Origin: Thiothrix fructosivorans
GTDB lineage: Bacteria > Pseudomonadota > Gammaproteobacteria > Thiotrichales > Thiotrichaceae
NCBI RefSeq assembly: GCF_017349355.1
Contig: NZ_JAFMPM010000005.1
Span: 1 to 64,000 of the forward strand
Length of the DNA stretch: 64,000 nt
Reading direction: 5' to 3'
Of the stretch, positions 1 to 8,236 are shown piece by piece (position 1 is the first letter of the stretch; every line of letters begins with the position of its first letter). Under the pieces are notes generated by a model that saw only the letters and a program-made list of their open reading frames with translations, was not told where the DNA came from and ran no database searches. A program made the position numbers and the translations under genes.

Positions 1-40
1 TTTTGGGGGGCATCCAGACGTTGTATCTATTGGGCTTTTA

Positions 41-286
41 CTAAGCTTCTTCTGTTAAGCGAATACGCTGCGCGGCAGGCAATCCTAGTTTTTTGCCAGC
101 TTGCCCACGTCGTACCCACGCTAATTTATCCAGCGGTTGTGAAGCGCGAAGTTGCAAGTTGGGTGCTAACTGCGTCAAACGCGCTACCGGATTGCCGTGG
201 GAGGTGACGATGATTTCTTCACCAGCTTGGGCATATTTGAGGTATTTGGAGAAGCAGTTTTTTAGTTCGCGGATAGAGACGTGCAT
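41..286 (-). CDS. Phd/YefM-type antitoxin (81 aa)
   Basis: Small protein with the Phd/YefM antitoxin pattern: it opens with MHVSIRELKNCFSKYL, followed by a GEEIIVTSHGNPVARL segment, which is the DNA-binding half of the family. Such proteins bind and neutralise a toxin (often a PIN-domain RNase or Doc) and repress their own operon. It overlaps the 3' end of the upstream AbrB-like gene by 25 bp, so the two are translated together. The toxin would be expected downstream, beyond the left edge; an ATG lies at 13-11 on the same strand, but too little sequence is left to identify it. The family call is firm, the partner is inferred. Confidence 0.8.
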   Translation of the reverse strand: MHVSIRELKNCFSKYLKYAQAGEEIIVTSHGNPVARLTQLAPNLQLRASQPLDKLAWVRRGQAGKKLGLPAAQRIRLTEEA

Positions 287-552
287 CGTGTTGCCTCACA
301 TGCGTTTTCGCTCTTGGCTGCTTCGTGGCGTTCCTGAATCAGTTCTTGCACAAGGTCGCGTCCTGCGGGGATTTTTTGTGCTTCTTTGCGGATACTTGCC
401 CAGAGTTGCGCTTGGGGTTTTAGCACCAACTGACCGTTTTCAACCCATGCAATCAGGCGTGTTCCCGCTTTCACATTGAGTTGTGCGCGTAAAACGGCAG
501 GTATGATAATACGCCCCTGCTTGCTGACGGAGAATTGTACTGCCTGCTTCAT
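262..552 (-). CDS. AbrB/MazE-family DNA-binding protein (96 aa)
   Basis: The N-terminal half carries the swapped-hairpin AbrB pattern (VSKQGRIIIPAVLRAQL, then GTRLIAWVENGQLVLKP). These proteins are DNA-binding regulators and commonly serve as antitoxins. I chose the ATG at 552, which gives the usual AbrB start just ahead of the beta-hairpin; the frame stays open to 645 but the extra residues look non-coding. The C-terminal tail is charged and probably contacts a partner. The 3' end overlaps the Phd-like gene, so the transcript carries two antitoxin-type proteins in tandem, which is unusual since a toxin normally follows one antitoxin. Confidence 0.75.
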   Translation of the reverse strand: MKQAVQFSVSKQGRIIIPAVLRAQLNVKAGTRLIAWVENGQLVLKPQAQLWASIRKEAQKIPAGRDLVQELIQERHEAAKSENACEATRCTSLSAN

Positions 553-756
553 GCTTACTCCGAGGTTGTTGCTAGAGCTTTGAGTGTACAAGCAATTAAC
601 GGTGTTTGCTAAGGATACGGATTTCACGCAGCCGTATTTGAGCATGGTCGGGTAGACTAACTTGAGATTGAATTTTACCGGAGAATCTGGGGTGTTCTTT
701 GTGTTTACGGTGCGTTAATCTGTAAACTGCTTACGTGATTGATAGGATATTTCATC

Positions 757-993
757 ATGTCGATAGCTGAATTATTACCATCTGTAGCCTTACTGCCCCA
801 CGCGGATAAATTTCGCTTGGTACAGTTGTTGCTGGAGCAATTGGCGAAAGAAGAGGGGATTGTTTTGCATGATCCTGCCACTACCGCTTCCCCCGTTCCC
901 GTGGGTAGGGTGTATCGCAGCGGACGTTCTGACGTATCCGCCAAAGCCCGTTCATTACTCTTGTCTGGACACACATTCGCCATTTGCATCTAA
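757..993 (+). CDS. Small conserved hypothetical protein, antitoxin-like
   Basis: Predicted 78-residue protein starting at the ATG at 757, about nine bases after an AGGA. An earlier in-frame TTG at 739 lacks a ribosome site. The N-terminal half is a leucine-rich helix (ELLPSVALLPHADKFRLVQL) resembling short helical proteins often found next to toxin genes. The C-terminal half is rich in Ser, Arg and Pro. No toxin partner is adjacent: the next gene is the IS-disrupted gene on the opposite strand. Function unknown; the antitoxin idea rests only on the helical pattern. Confidence 0.5.
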   Translation: MSIAELLPSVALLPHADKFRLVQLLLEQLAKEEGIVLHDPATTASPVPVGRVYRSGRSDVSAKARSLLLSGHTFAICI

Positions 994-1029
994 CGGATGA
1001 ATGTAGTCTGATCCATTCATTTGGGATTT

Positions 1030-1424
1030 TTATGAGTTGAATATATCTAACCATTTTTTCCTTCTTTTGATGCTTTGTTTATCAGCACGCAAAAAATAGA
1101 AGAAATCTTCGTAGTGTGGAATTACCATGTCCTTGTGCTGTGTTTCTTCGTCATGGGTTCTATGTGCCATTGATTCAAGTAAGAAGTGGATTGGTTGCAG
1201 TATTTCAATCAGTCGCCAGATGATTAAAGGAGTACTTTTCTGGACGACATACTGACGATATAAACAATCAAACACCGTCATTGGATGATCATGTTCATCG
1301 AGATGAGGAGTGAAGTCGTTACGAATTCCTTTTCTATCCATCCGATAAATTAAGTTCAGGGCGGATCGTTCCCGTATTTGGTGTGATGTGTACTCTTCGT
1401 AGATGTCACTTGCTACCTCTAACC
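1030..1424 (-). pseudogene. C-terminal part of a gene split by two IS elements
   Basis: This stretch reads open on the minus strand from the edge of the IS4-family element to a TAA at 1030. It encodes the last ~130 residues of a protein whose N-terminal half lies at 2831-3286. The codons at the junction (TTA GAG inside the 9-bp target duplication) are in phase on both sides, so excision of the IS would give a continuous protein. The segment is helical and charged and ends in a Lys/Arg-rich tail. No catalytic motif was recognised. Confidence 0.8.
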
Positions 1425-2830
1425 CATCTCCTTATACACAAATCAATCCATTCCCAACTCACTAGCCATCTGAATACCATAAATACAGTCCAGCACTCGT
1501 GAATAGCCCAACCAGATACTTTTAGCCCCCGGTTCGCCATCGGATTTTCTGCCCAAAAAGCCACCCAGTTCTGCCAGATTGCGGATCACTTGATTGAGGG
1601 TAGGTATGCCATCGGGTAGTGCTTTTTTGCCGAGCCGGAAGGATACTTTCCATTCCAGCGGGTCAAACACCAGATCAGCCGGAAGTTCTGGGCAGGTACG
1701 CCCCAACCGCATCAGAAACATAATCCGCCAAGCCACCATGATGTAGAGCGCGAGGGCTTTTTCGATGCGCTCTTTGGTCTCCAGTTGCAGTTTTTCGACG
1801 CGACAGCCAACTTTCAGGACATCAAAAAACATTTCGATTTCCCAACGCGCTCGATACCAGTCGATAAGTTCACAGGCAGCATCGGCTGTTTCCACACAAC
1901 GGTTGGTGACTAAACGCCAAATGAGGGGCGATTTTCCGGCGGGTGGGTTAATTTCTTTGGCTTGAACCAAGGTCAATAGCATCGGATGCTGACTCTTGGG
2001 ACGCAAGGTATAACGTAACACCTTGATTTCTTGTACCACTTTGCGGGGCTTTTCACCCTGCTTGCGCGGTTTGGTAAAGGTGATACGGGTCAACGCCTGT
2101 TGTTGCTCAATGGCATCCCACAGTTTGAGGTCATCTCCTAATGCACGGTTATGTTGCGCCCGTATCAGCAGGTCAGCCGGGTAATTCAAGGCTTGCGCCC
2201 GTTGGAGCAAGTCGTAAAAGTCGCTTTCACGGTCGCCAGCATAGATGAAGCGGTGTTCAGGGCAGCGTGCCGCCAGTTCGGCTACCCGTTCATACCCTTC
2301 AATCCAACGACGGCTTTCTTTGATGCTGGGGTTGGCTTGGTCGGCCGCTTTGCTCAATCCCCGTGACCACATCCACGTATCGGTGATGCCCAACGGCAAA
2401 CGTTCTGGGGTAATACACAAGGTCGGATGCAGGTACATCCCGCGTTGCTTATCGTAGGATAACCGCCCCAAGCCCTCGGTTTCCTGTCCATTGAAGTCCA
2501 GTTCGGTCGTATCTTGAATACACAGGATAATCCGCGAGTCTTGTTGACGAATTCGGCACTCTGTCGCTTCAAAGTGGGATGCCATCAAAGCATCATGGCT
2601 CACCGCTTCATTCCAGAAGAAACGGTACGTCGCCAAGGTGCTTGACCAACTCTGGCAAGCCTTGGGGATACTGGATTGGGGCACTTTTAGCATGGCGTTG
2701 AGAATATGGGCTGCGCGTGTTTCGAGGCGCTTGTCTCCCAAATCAAGATCGGTGAGTTCGCTAGATGACCAGTTCATGGGTGTAAATTGCTTATCTTACA
2801 TCAGCTTGGGAACTTGTGTATAAGGAGATG
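1425..2830. mobile_element. IS4-family, IS50/Tn5-like insertion sequence (1406 bp)
   Basis: Complete element with near-perfect terminal inverted repeats (CATCTCCTTATACACAAAT at the left, CATCTCCTTATACACAAGT inward from the right). It is flanked by a 9-bp target duplication CCTCTAACC at 1416-1424 and 2831-2839. The right end shares the 13 bases CTTATACACAAGT with the Tn5 outside end as I recall it, and 9 bp is the duplication length of the IS50 group. A single transposase gene fills the element. It sits inside a minus-strand gene of unknown function. Intact ends, duplication and ORF suggest recent insertion. Confidence 0.93.
1443..2777 (-). CDS. IS4-family (IS50 group) transposase, 444 aa
   Basis: DDE transposase that cuts and pastes the surrounding element. 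The N-terminus has the Tn5-type binding fold (LDLGDKRLETRAAHIL ... CQSWSSTLATYRFFWNE). The RNase H core shows the first Asp in CIQDTTELDF, the second in YAGDRESDFYDLL, and the Glu within the IS4-family Y-R-E-K signature (WYRARWEIEMFFDVLKVGCR). A C-terminal dimerisation-like helical region follows. The length is close to the ~470 residues of the Tn5 protein. The frame is intact and reads across almost the whole element, so it is probably functional. Confidence 0.93.
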   Translation of the reverse strand: MNWSSSELTDLDLGDKRLETRAAHILNAMLKVPQSSIPKACQSWSSTLATYRFFWNEAVSHDALMASHFEATECRIRQQDSRIILCIQDTTELDFNGQETEGLGRLSYDKQRGMYLHPTLCITPERLPLGITDTWMWSRGLSKAADQANPSIKESRRWIEGYERVAELAARCPEHRFIYAGDRESDFYDLLQRAQALNYPADLLIRAQHNRALGDDLKLWDAIEQQQALTRITFTKPRKQGEKPRKVVQEIKVLRYTLRPKSQHPMLLTLVQAKEINPPAGKSPLIWRLVTNRCVETADAACELIDWYRARWEIEMFFDVLKVGCRVEKLQLETKERIEKALALYIMVAWRIMFLMRLGRTCPELPADLVFDPLEWKVSFRLGKKALPDGIPTLNQVIRNLAELGGFLGRKSDGEPGAKSIWLGYSRVLDCIYGIQMASELGMD

Positions 2831-3286
2831 CCTCTAACCACTTGTCTAGTGGGCTTCTGTCCTGTTTTGCTTCACACACTTCATTCAAGTTGAAGTACCG
2901 ACTACCAACACCGTATTCTGTGAAGAAATCAATCAATGCTTCATCGTTTTGTGTGCTAGACGGTGTTGCAGCATTTGGATGAAGATAGATAGGTAATAGT
3001 TTCAATGACTCAGTGTAAAGTGTTCTGATGTCGTGTCCGAAGTCTTTCTTTAACTGTTTGATGGTTGGTGTCTGATAGTTATTCGTTAGCATATAGTGGG
3101 TAACAACTGCTAGTTTCAGAATTCGTTCCATGCCAATGGATATATGGAAAAAAGCTGAGTAAAAATAACCGTCTTTGTCCTGAAAAAAGTTTGCTTTTAA
3201 TAGCAAATCAAAACCAGATAAAAGTGTGTTTTTGGCAAGATGTGCTTCTTGAGCGAGTAAAGAAAACTTTTTGTCAAAACCAATTT
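2831..3286 (-). pseudogene. Central part of the doubly interrupted gene
   Basis: The minus-strand frame is open across the whole stretch between the IS4-family element on the left and the IS256-family element on the right. It encodes about 150 residues, including GMERILKLAVV and FGHDIRTLYTESLKL. The pattern of a helix with E..LK followed by a GHDI helix is reminiscent of HEPN-type proteins, but this is weak. The first three codons lie across the IS256 element at 4612-4618, and the C-terminal part is at 1030-1424. Reassembled, the frame is 283 codons including the stop. Confidence 0.8.
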
Positions 3287-4603
3287 GAGACTGTAAACTG
3301 AACTGTGTAACTGCTATATAACAGCGGAAACACCCGCCAAGGAGCAGTCACATGGAACCCCTGAATCCCGTCCTGATGGATGAGCTATTAACCGATTGCA
3401 AAACGCCTGCTGATGTAAAGAACCTTTACAGCCAGCTCCTGCAACGGATGATCAACCGCAGCCTCGAAGCCGAACTGGACGCGCACCTGAAATACGACAA
3501 GGGTGAGCGTAGCGATATAGGGCAACGGCGCAGCAACACCCGCAACGGTAAAGGCAACAAGACCATCAAAGGCGAGTTTGGCGAGTTGCAGGTGGAAACA
3601 CCGCGTGACCGTGACGGCAGCTTTGAGCCAAAGCTGGTGCAGAAACGCCAGATACGGCTGGCAGGGATGGAAGAACACATCCTGACACTGTATGCCAAAG
3701 GCATGACCACCCGCGACATTGAAGACACGGTTAAACGGCTGTACGGGGTCGACATCTCGCACACGCTGATTAGCGAAGTGACTGAAGCCGTCCAAGGCGA
3801 AGCCAAAGCTTGGCAATCACGGGCATTAGACAACATCTACCCGATTGTCTGGCTTGATGGGATTATCGTTAAAGTTCAACAAGATAAGCAGGTCATCAAC
3901 AAAGCGGCGCATGTGGTGCTGGCGGTCAACCTACGCGGTGAAAAGGACGTGTTGGGCATCTGGTTAGCAGAAAATGAAGGGGCGAAGTTCTGGCTGTCGG
4001 TGTTGACTGAACTACGCCACCGGGGCGTGCAGGACATCTATGTGGCTTGCATGGATGGCTTAAACGGCTTGCCGGAAGCGGTCAATGCCGTCTTCCCCAA
4101 AACATTGACCCAGTTGTGCATGGTACACATGGTTCGCGCCAGCTTGCGCTACGTCACTGCCAAAGACACCAAAGGTGTGGTGGCAGCCCTCAAACGCATT
4201 TACCAATCCAGTACCGCTGAAGAAGCGGAACGCGAACTGGAAGCACTGGAGACTGAATGGGGCGACAAATACAAAGCGGTCGTGCGTCTATGGCGCGGCA
4301 ACTGGGCGAATGTCATCCCCTTCTTCCAGTTCCAACCCGAAATCCGCAAGGTGATTTACACCACCAATGCGATTGAGTCCCTGAACATGAGTTTGCGCAA
4401 GTTCACCCGCAATCGGCGCATCTTCCCCAGTGACAGTTCAGCCCTCAAAAGCCTGTATTTGGCGGTGCGCGAAGCCTCGCAAAAGTGGTCGGTTATCCAC
4501 CACTGGAAGCCTGCTTTGCAGACCTTTTTACTGATGTTCGGCGAAGAGCGCGTCCCGCTCTCCGCCCTATGAAAATTTGTTACACAGTTTATTTGACAGA
4601 CTC
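3287..4603. mobile_element. IS256-family insertion sequence (1317 bp)
   Basis: Complete element. The imperfect terminal inverted repeats match at 21 of 25 positions; the left end begins GAGACTGTAAAC and the inverted right end GAGTCTGTCAAA, both converging on AACTGTGTAAC. An 8-bp target duplication ACCAATTT flanks it at 3279-3286 and 4604-4611, the length typical of the IS256 family. It contains one transposase gene. It inserted immediately after the third codon of the gene whose remains lie at 1030-3286. Confidence 0.93.
3352..4572 (+). CDS. IS256-family (Mutator-type) transposase, 406 aa
   Basis: DDE transposase of the Mutator/IS256 family. Visible signatures include the N-terminal ...RSLEAELDAHLKYDKGER segment, the NTRNGKGNKTIKGEFGEL block, catalytic Asp candidates in YPIVWLDGIIVK and VACMDGLNGLPEAV, the conserved CMVHMVRASLRYV motif, and the C-terminal VIYTTNAIESLNMSLRKFT block holding the catalytic Glu. 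Its ~400 residues are normal for the family and the frame is intact. The start at 3352 follows AAGGAGCAGTCAC, a good ribosome site. Transcription opposes the interrupted host gene. Confidence 0.95.
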   Translation: MEPLNPVLMDELLTDCKTPADVKNLYSQLLQRMINRSLEAELDAHLKYDKGERSDIGQRRSNTRNGKGNKTIKGEFGELQVETPRDRDGSFEPKLVQKRQIRLAGMEEHILTLYAKGMTTRDIEDTVKRLYGVDISHTLISEVTEAVQGEAKAWQSRALDNIYPIVWLDGIIVKVQQDKQVINKAAHVVLAVNLRGEKDVLGIWLAENEGAKFWLSVLTELRHRGVQDIYVACMDGLNGLPEAVNAVFPKTLTQLCMVHMVRASLRYVTAKDTKGVVAALKRIYQSSTAEEAERELEALETEWGDKYKAVVRLWRGNWANVIPFFQFQPEIRKVIYTTNAIESLNMSLRKFTRNRRIFPSDSSALKSLYLAVREASQKWSVIHHWKPALQTFLLMFGEERVPLSAL

Positions 4604-4618
4604 ACCAATTTGTTTCAT
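4604..4618 (-). pseudogene. Start codon fragment of the doubly interrupted gene
   Basis: On the minus strand an ATG at 4618-4616 follows AGGATACAAA (a good ribosome site) and reads M-K-Q into the 8-bp target duplication of the IS256-family element. Removal of that element joins this codon-perfect to the open frame at 3286, giving MKQIGFDKKFSLLAQEA as the N-terminus of the disrupted protein. The promoter therefore lies between 4619 and the mfd 3' end at 4688, in the short space between the two genes. Confidence 0.75.
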
Positions 4619-4687
4619 TTTGTATCCTAATGAAAAATTGTAGACGCGAACTGCGTTACTGCTCTTGGTGGCAATTTCAGACTCTAG

Positions 4688-7600
4688 TTAAGCCCCAATC
4701 TTCCCCATCAACTTAACCACCCACTCCTCCCGCTCCTCCACGGTCGGGAGTTCGATTTCAAACCGCAACTTATCCTGTCCATCCAGCTTAAACACCCACG
4801 GGCGTTTCTGGATCAGGGTAATCACCTTCATCGGGTCAATATTCGGCTTGTCGTCAAAGATAATCCGCCCACCCTTGACGTGCATATCCAGCTTGCGGAT
4901 GCCCAGTTCCTGCGCCCGCAGTTTGACCCGCGTGACGCTGAACAGCGTCTTGGTCGGTTCTGGCAGCAGCCCGAAACGGTCGATCATTTCTACCCGCAAT
5001 TCGTCGAGTGCCGCCTGCGATTCCGCGCTGGCAATGCGTTTGTAGAGGATCAGCCGCGCATGGACATCCGGCAAATAATCGTCCGGGATCAGCGCAGGCG
5101 CACCCAATTCCACCGTGGTGCGGCGGCTGGTGGCACTCAATTCCGGCACTTTGCCCGACTTCAACGCCTTCACCGCCCGTTCCAGCAGGTCGTTGTAGAG
5201 GTTGAAACCGATTTCCTGAATCTGTCCGCTTTGCCCTTCGCCGAGCAATTCGCCCGCGCCGCGAATCTCCAGATCGTGCGTCGCCAGCGTGAAACCGACT
5301 CCCAATTCTTCCAGCGATTCAATCGCTTCCAGCCGTTTGACCGCATCCGGCGTAAGCGCGGATTTCGGCGGCGCAATTAGGTAGGCATAAGCGCGGTGGT
5401 GTGAACGTCCGACCCGTCCGCGCAACTGGTGCAACTGCGCCAGCCCCAGCTTGTCGGCACGGTTGATCAAAATCGTGTTGGCGGTCGGCACGTCGATGCC
5501 GCTTTCAATGATGGTAGTGGCAATCAGAATCTGGAAACGCTGGTGGTAAAAATCGCTCATGATATTTTCCAGCTCATTCGCCCGCATCTGCCCGTGGGCA
5601 TGGCGCACCGTCACGCCGGGCAACATCGCGCTCAGTTCCTGCTCTACCTTGTCGATGGTTTTGACCTCATTGTGCAGCACGTACACTTGCCCGCCACGTG
5701 ACAATTCCCGCGCACACGCCTCCTGAATGATGGTCTTGTTCCACTCGCACACAAAGGTTTTGATGGCGTGGCGTTGCGTCGGCGGGGTGGCAATGATCGA
5801 CAAATCGCGCAAGCCCGACAGCGACATATTCAGCGTGCGCGGAATTGGCGTGGCGGTCATGGTCAACATATCGACATTGGCACGCAGCTTTTTCATCTGC
5901 TCCTTGTCGCGCACCCCGAAGCGGTGTTCCTCGTCGATAATCACCAGCCCCAGTTGCTTGAAATGCACATCGTCCTGCAACAGCTTGTGCGTACCGATCA
6001 CGATGTCGATCTTGCCGGAGGCGAGTGCCTCCAGCGCCTTGTTGGTTTCCTTGCCGGTCTTGAAGCGTGACAACGATTCGATATTGAACGGCCAATCCGC
6101 AAAACGGTCACGGAAATTGTTCAAATGCTGTTGCGCCAGCAAGGTGGTCGGCGCAATCATCGCCACCTGCTTGCCTGCATTCGCCGCCACGAACGCTGCC
6201 CGCATCGCCACTTCGGTTTTGCCGAAACCCACATCGCCGCACACCACCCGATCCATCGGCTGCGCGGAACGCATGTCCTTGATCACGTTTTCAATCGCCA
6301 GTGCCTGATCCGGCGTTTCCTCAAACGGGAACGCGCCCGCAAACAGGCGGTAATCGTTGTCGTCAAACGGGAAACTATGCCCCTGTTGCGCGGCACGGCG
6401 GGCGTGGATGTCGAGCAATTCCGCCGCCACATCCCGCGCTTTTTCCGCTGCTTTTTGCCGTGCCTTGTCCCACTGCTCATTGCCGAGGCGGTGCAAAGGC
6501 GCGTGTTCCGGGTCTGCCCCGGTGTAACGGCTGACCAGATGCAGCGCGGCAACGGGAACGTACAGCTTGTCGTGGTTGGCGTATTCGATCAGCAAATATT
6601 CCGCCGTCACCCCGCCTGCCGTGACCGTTTCCAGCCCCAGATACCGCCCGACCCCGTGTTCTTCGTGCACCACGGGTGCGCCTTCGTTGAGGTCGGTCAG
6701 GTTGCGGATAATCGCATCGGCATCGCGGGTAGCTTTGCGACGGCGGCGTTGCTGCTGGATTTGCACCCCATGCAGCAGGTTTTCGGGAATGACCGCAATC
6801 TTCGCATCGGGTAGCCAGAAACCGTTTTCCAACGGCGCGACCGTGACCGCCATTTCGGCTTTGCTACCGAGGAAATCCTGCCAGGTTTCCAGCGTTTTGA
6901 CGGTAATGCCGTTGTCTTTCAGCAACGTGAGGAAGGCTTCGCGCCGTCCGGCGGATTCAGCGGTGAACAGAACGCGCCCTTGCAGGTCTTTGAGGAAGTT
7001 GAACAGCAGGAACAGGGGCTGTTCTTGACGGGCGTGGATTAGCAACGAGGGGAGGGCGGCGATGGGGTAGTTAATTGAATTCTGGTCAACGGCAGAAGAG
7101 GGCGGCCACAGGGGGCCGCCCCTACCAATCCCCGTAGGGGCGGTCCCCTGTGGCCGCCCTTCTTCCGCGATTTCTTTAAACCGCTGCACCTCAACCCGTG
7201 GATAATCCCCAATCCAACTCCCCAACATCGCCGCTGTCAGAAACAACTTCTCCGGCGCAAGCAACGGCCTTTCAATATCGTGCCGCCGCTGCTCATACCG
7301 ATACTCCACCGTCTCCCAGAACGTCTTAACTGCGGCATCCACACCCTCAGCGAGTACCAGCAACGTTTTCTTCGGCAAATAATCAAACAGCGTCGCGGTA
7401 TGTTCAAAGAACAGCGGCAAGTAATACTCAATCCCCGCCGGAGGTTTGCCCTGACTCACGCCTTCGTAAATGCGGCTACGGGTCAAATCCCCCTCAACTT
7501 GCGCCCGATAATTCTGGCGGAAGGTACGAATCCCCGCTTCATCCAGCGGAAATTCCCGCGCTGGCAGCAATTCAATGCTATCCACCACCACATCGGTGCG

Positions 7601-8203
7601 CTGCGTTTCCGGCGAAAAGGTGCGGATCGAATCAATTTCTTCGTCAAACAAATCAATGCGGTAGGGCGTATGGCTGCCCATCGGGAACAAATCGACTAGC
7701 GAGCCACGGGTGGCGTATTCGCCATGTGCCATCACCTGACTGACGTTGCGGTAGCCTGCTTCTTCGAGTTGCTTGCGCAATTTGTCGATATTGAGCGGCG
7801 AACCTTTGCGCACCACGAAGGTATGTCCGTGCACATAACTGGTGGGTGCAAGTCGATGCAATAGCGTGGTGGCGGGTACGAGCAAGATGCCGCGCTTGAG
7901 ATTTTGCAGCGTTGCCAGCGTTTTCAGGCGTTCGGAAATGATGTCTTCGTGCGGGGAAAACACGTCGTAGGGCAGGGTTTCCCAATCCGGGAAAATATGG
8001 CGCGGGATTTCGGGCGCGAAGAATTGCAGTGCGGATTCCATCTGGTAGGCGGTATGCACATCCGGTACAACCAAGAGCAACAAGCCATCAAACCCTTGAG
8101 CGGACTGGGCAATCAACCAGTCGAGGGATGCGCCGTATAACTGCCCCCAGCGGCTATGACCATTAGGGGTGGCAGGGTAATGAGGCTTGAGCAATGCAGG
8201 CAT
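4688..8203 (-). CDS. mfd: Transcription-repair coupling factor Mfd (1171 aa)
   Basis: Superfamily 2 translocase that removes RNA polymerase stalled at DNA lesions and recruits UvrA. Domains in order: UvrB-like N-terminal region, the RNA-polymerase-interacting domain near the middle (VHEEHGVGRYLGLE), then the RecG-like motor with Walker A GDVGFGKTEVAMRAAF and DEEHRFGV, the TRG-type RGRVGRSHHRAYAYL block, and the C-terminal UvrA-masking domain. It is about 20 residues longer than the E. coli protein. The excess maps to a segment around residues 340-375 encoded by a REP-type palindrome (7095-7165) that keeps the frame open. The C-terminal end is complete. It lies head-on to the IS-disrupted locus. 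Confidence 0.97.
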   Translation of the reverse strand: MPALLKPHYPATPNGHSRWGQLYGASLDWLIAQSAQGFDGLLLLVVPDVHTAYQMESALQFFAPEIPRHIFPDWETLPYDVFSPHEDIISERLKTLATLQNLKRGILLVPATTLLHRLAPTSYVHGHTFVVRKGSPLNIDKLRKQLEEAGYRNVSQVMAHGEYATRGSLVDLFPMGSHTPYRIDLFDEEIDSIRTFSPETQRTDVVVDSIELLPAREFPLDEAGIRTFRQNYRAQVEGDLTRSRIYEGVSQGKPPAGIEYYLPLFFEHTATLFDYLPKKTLLVLAEGVDAAVKTFWETVEYRYEQRRHDIERPLLAPEKLFLTAAMLGSWIGDYPRVEVQRFKEIAEEGRPQGTAPTGIGRGGPLWPPSSAVDQNSINYPIAALPSLLIHARQEQPLFLLFNFLKDLQGRVLFTAESAGRREAFLTLLKDNGITVKTLETWQDFLGSKAEMAVTVAPLENGFWLPDAKIAVIPENLLHGVQIQQQRRRRKATRDADAIIRNLTDLNEGAPVVHEEHGVGRYLGLETVTAGGVTAEYLLIEYANHDKLYVPVAALHLVSRYTGADPEHAPLHRLGNEQWDKARQKAAEKARDVAAELLDIHARRAAQQGHSFPFDDNDYRLFAGAFPFEETPDQALAIENVIKDMRSAQPMDRVVCGDVGFGKTEVAMRAAFVAANAGKQVAMIAPTTLLAQQHLNNFRDRFADWPFNIESLSRFKTGKETNKALEALASGKIDIVIGTHKLLQDDVHFKQLGLVIIDEEHRFGVRDKEQMKKLRANVDMLTMTATPIPRTLNMSLSGLRDLSIIATPPTQRHAIKTFVCEWNKTIIQEACARELSRGGQVYVLHNEVKTIDKVEQELSAMLPGVTVRHAHGQMRANELENIMSDFYHQRFQILIATTIIESGIDVPTANTILINRADKLGLAQLHQLRGRVGRSHHRAYAYLIAPPKSALTPDAVKRLEAIESLEELGVGFTLATHDLEIRGAGELLGEGQSGQIQEIGFNLYNDLLERAVKALKSGKVPELSATSRRTTVELGAPALIPDDYLPDVHARLILYKRIASAESQAALDELRVEMIDRFGLLPEPTKTLFSVTRVKLRAQELGIRKLDMHVKGGRIIFDDKPNIDPMKVITLIQKRPWVFKLDGQDKLRFEIELPTVEEREEWVVKLMGKIGA
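7095..7165. repeat. REP-type inverted pair inside the mfd reading frame
   Basis: Two inverted copies of one ~31-base unit separated by a short spacer. Each unit starts with GTAG, forms a hairpin (stem GGGCGGTC or GGGCGGCC, loop CCCTGT, closing GGCCGCCC) and ends in CTTCTTC or CTCTTC. It is the same design as the REP pairs at 40705-40841 and 41455-41521, which flank a RAYT gene. It lies inside mfd and is translated in frame as a Gly/Pro-rich insert (EGRPQGTAPTGIGRGGPLWP), placed between domains. Confidence 0.9.
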
Positions 8204-8236
8204 GAATACGAGCTTATGTTCTGGAAAGCCCGTATT

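Noticed and set aside
4848-7699. Many long plus-strand frames opposite mfd
   Set aside because: They are antisense to a full-length conserved gene and show low-complexity Arg/His/Ala-rich composition without family motifs.
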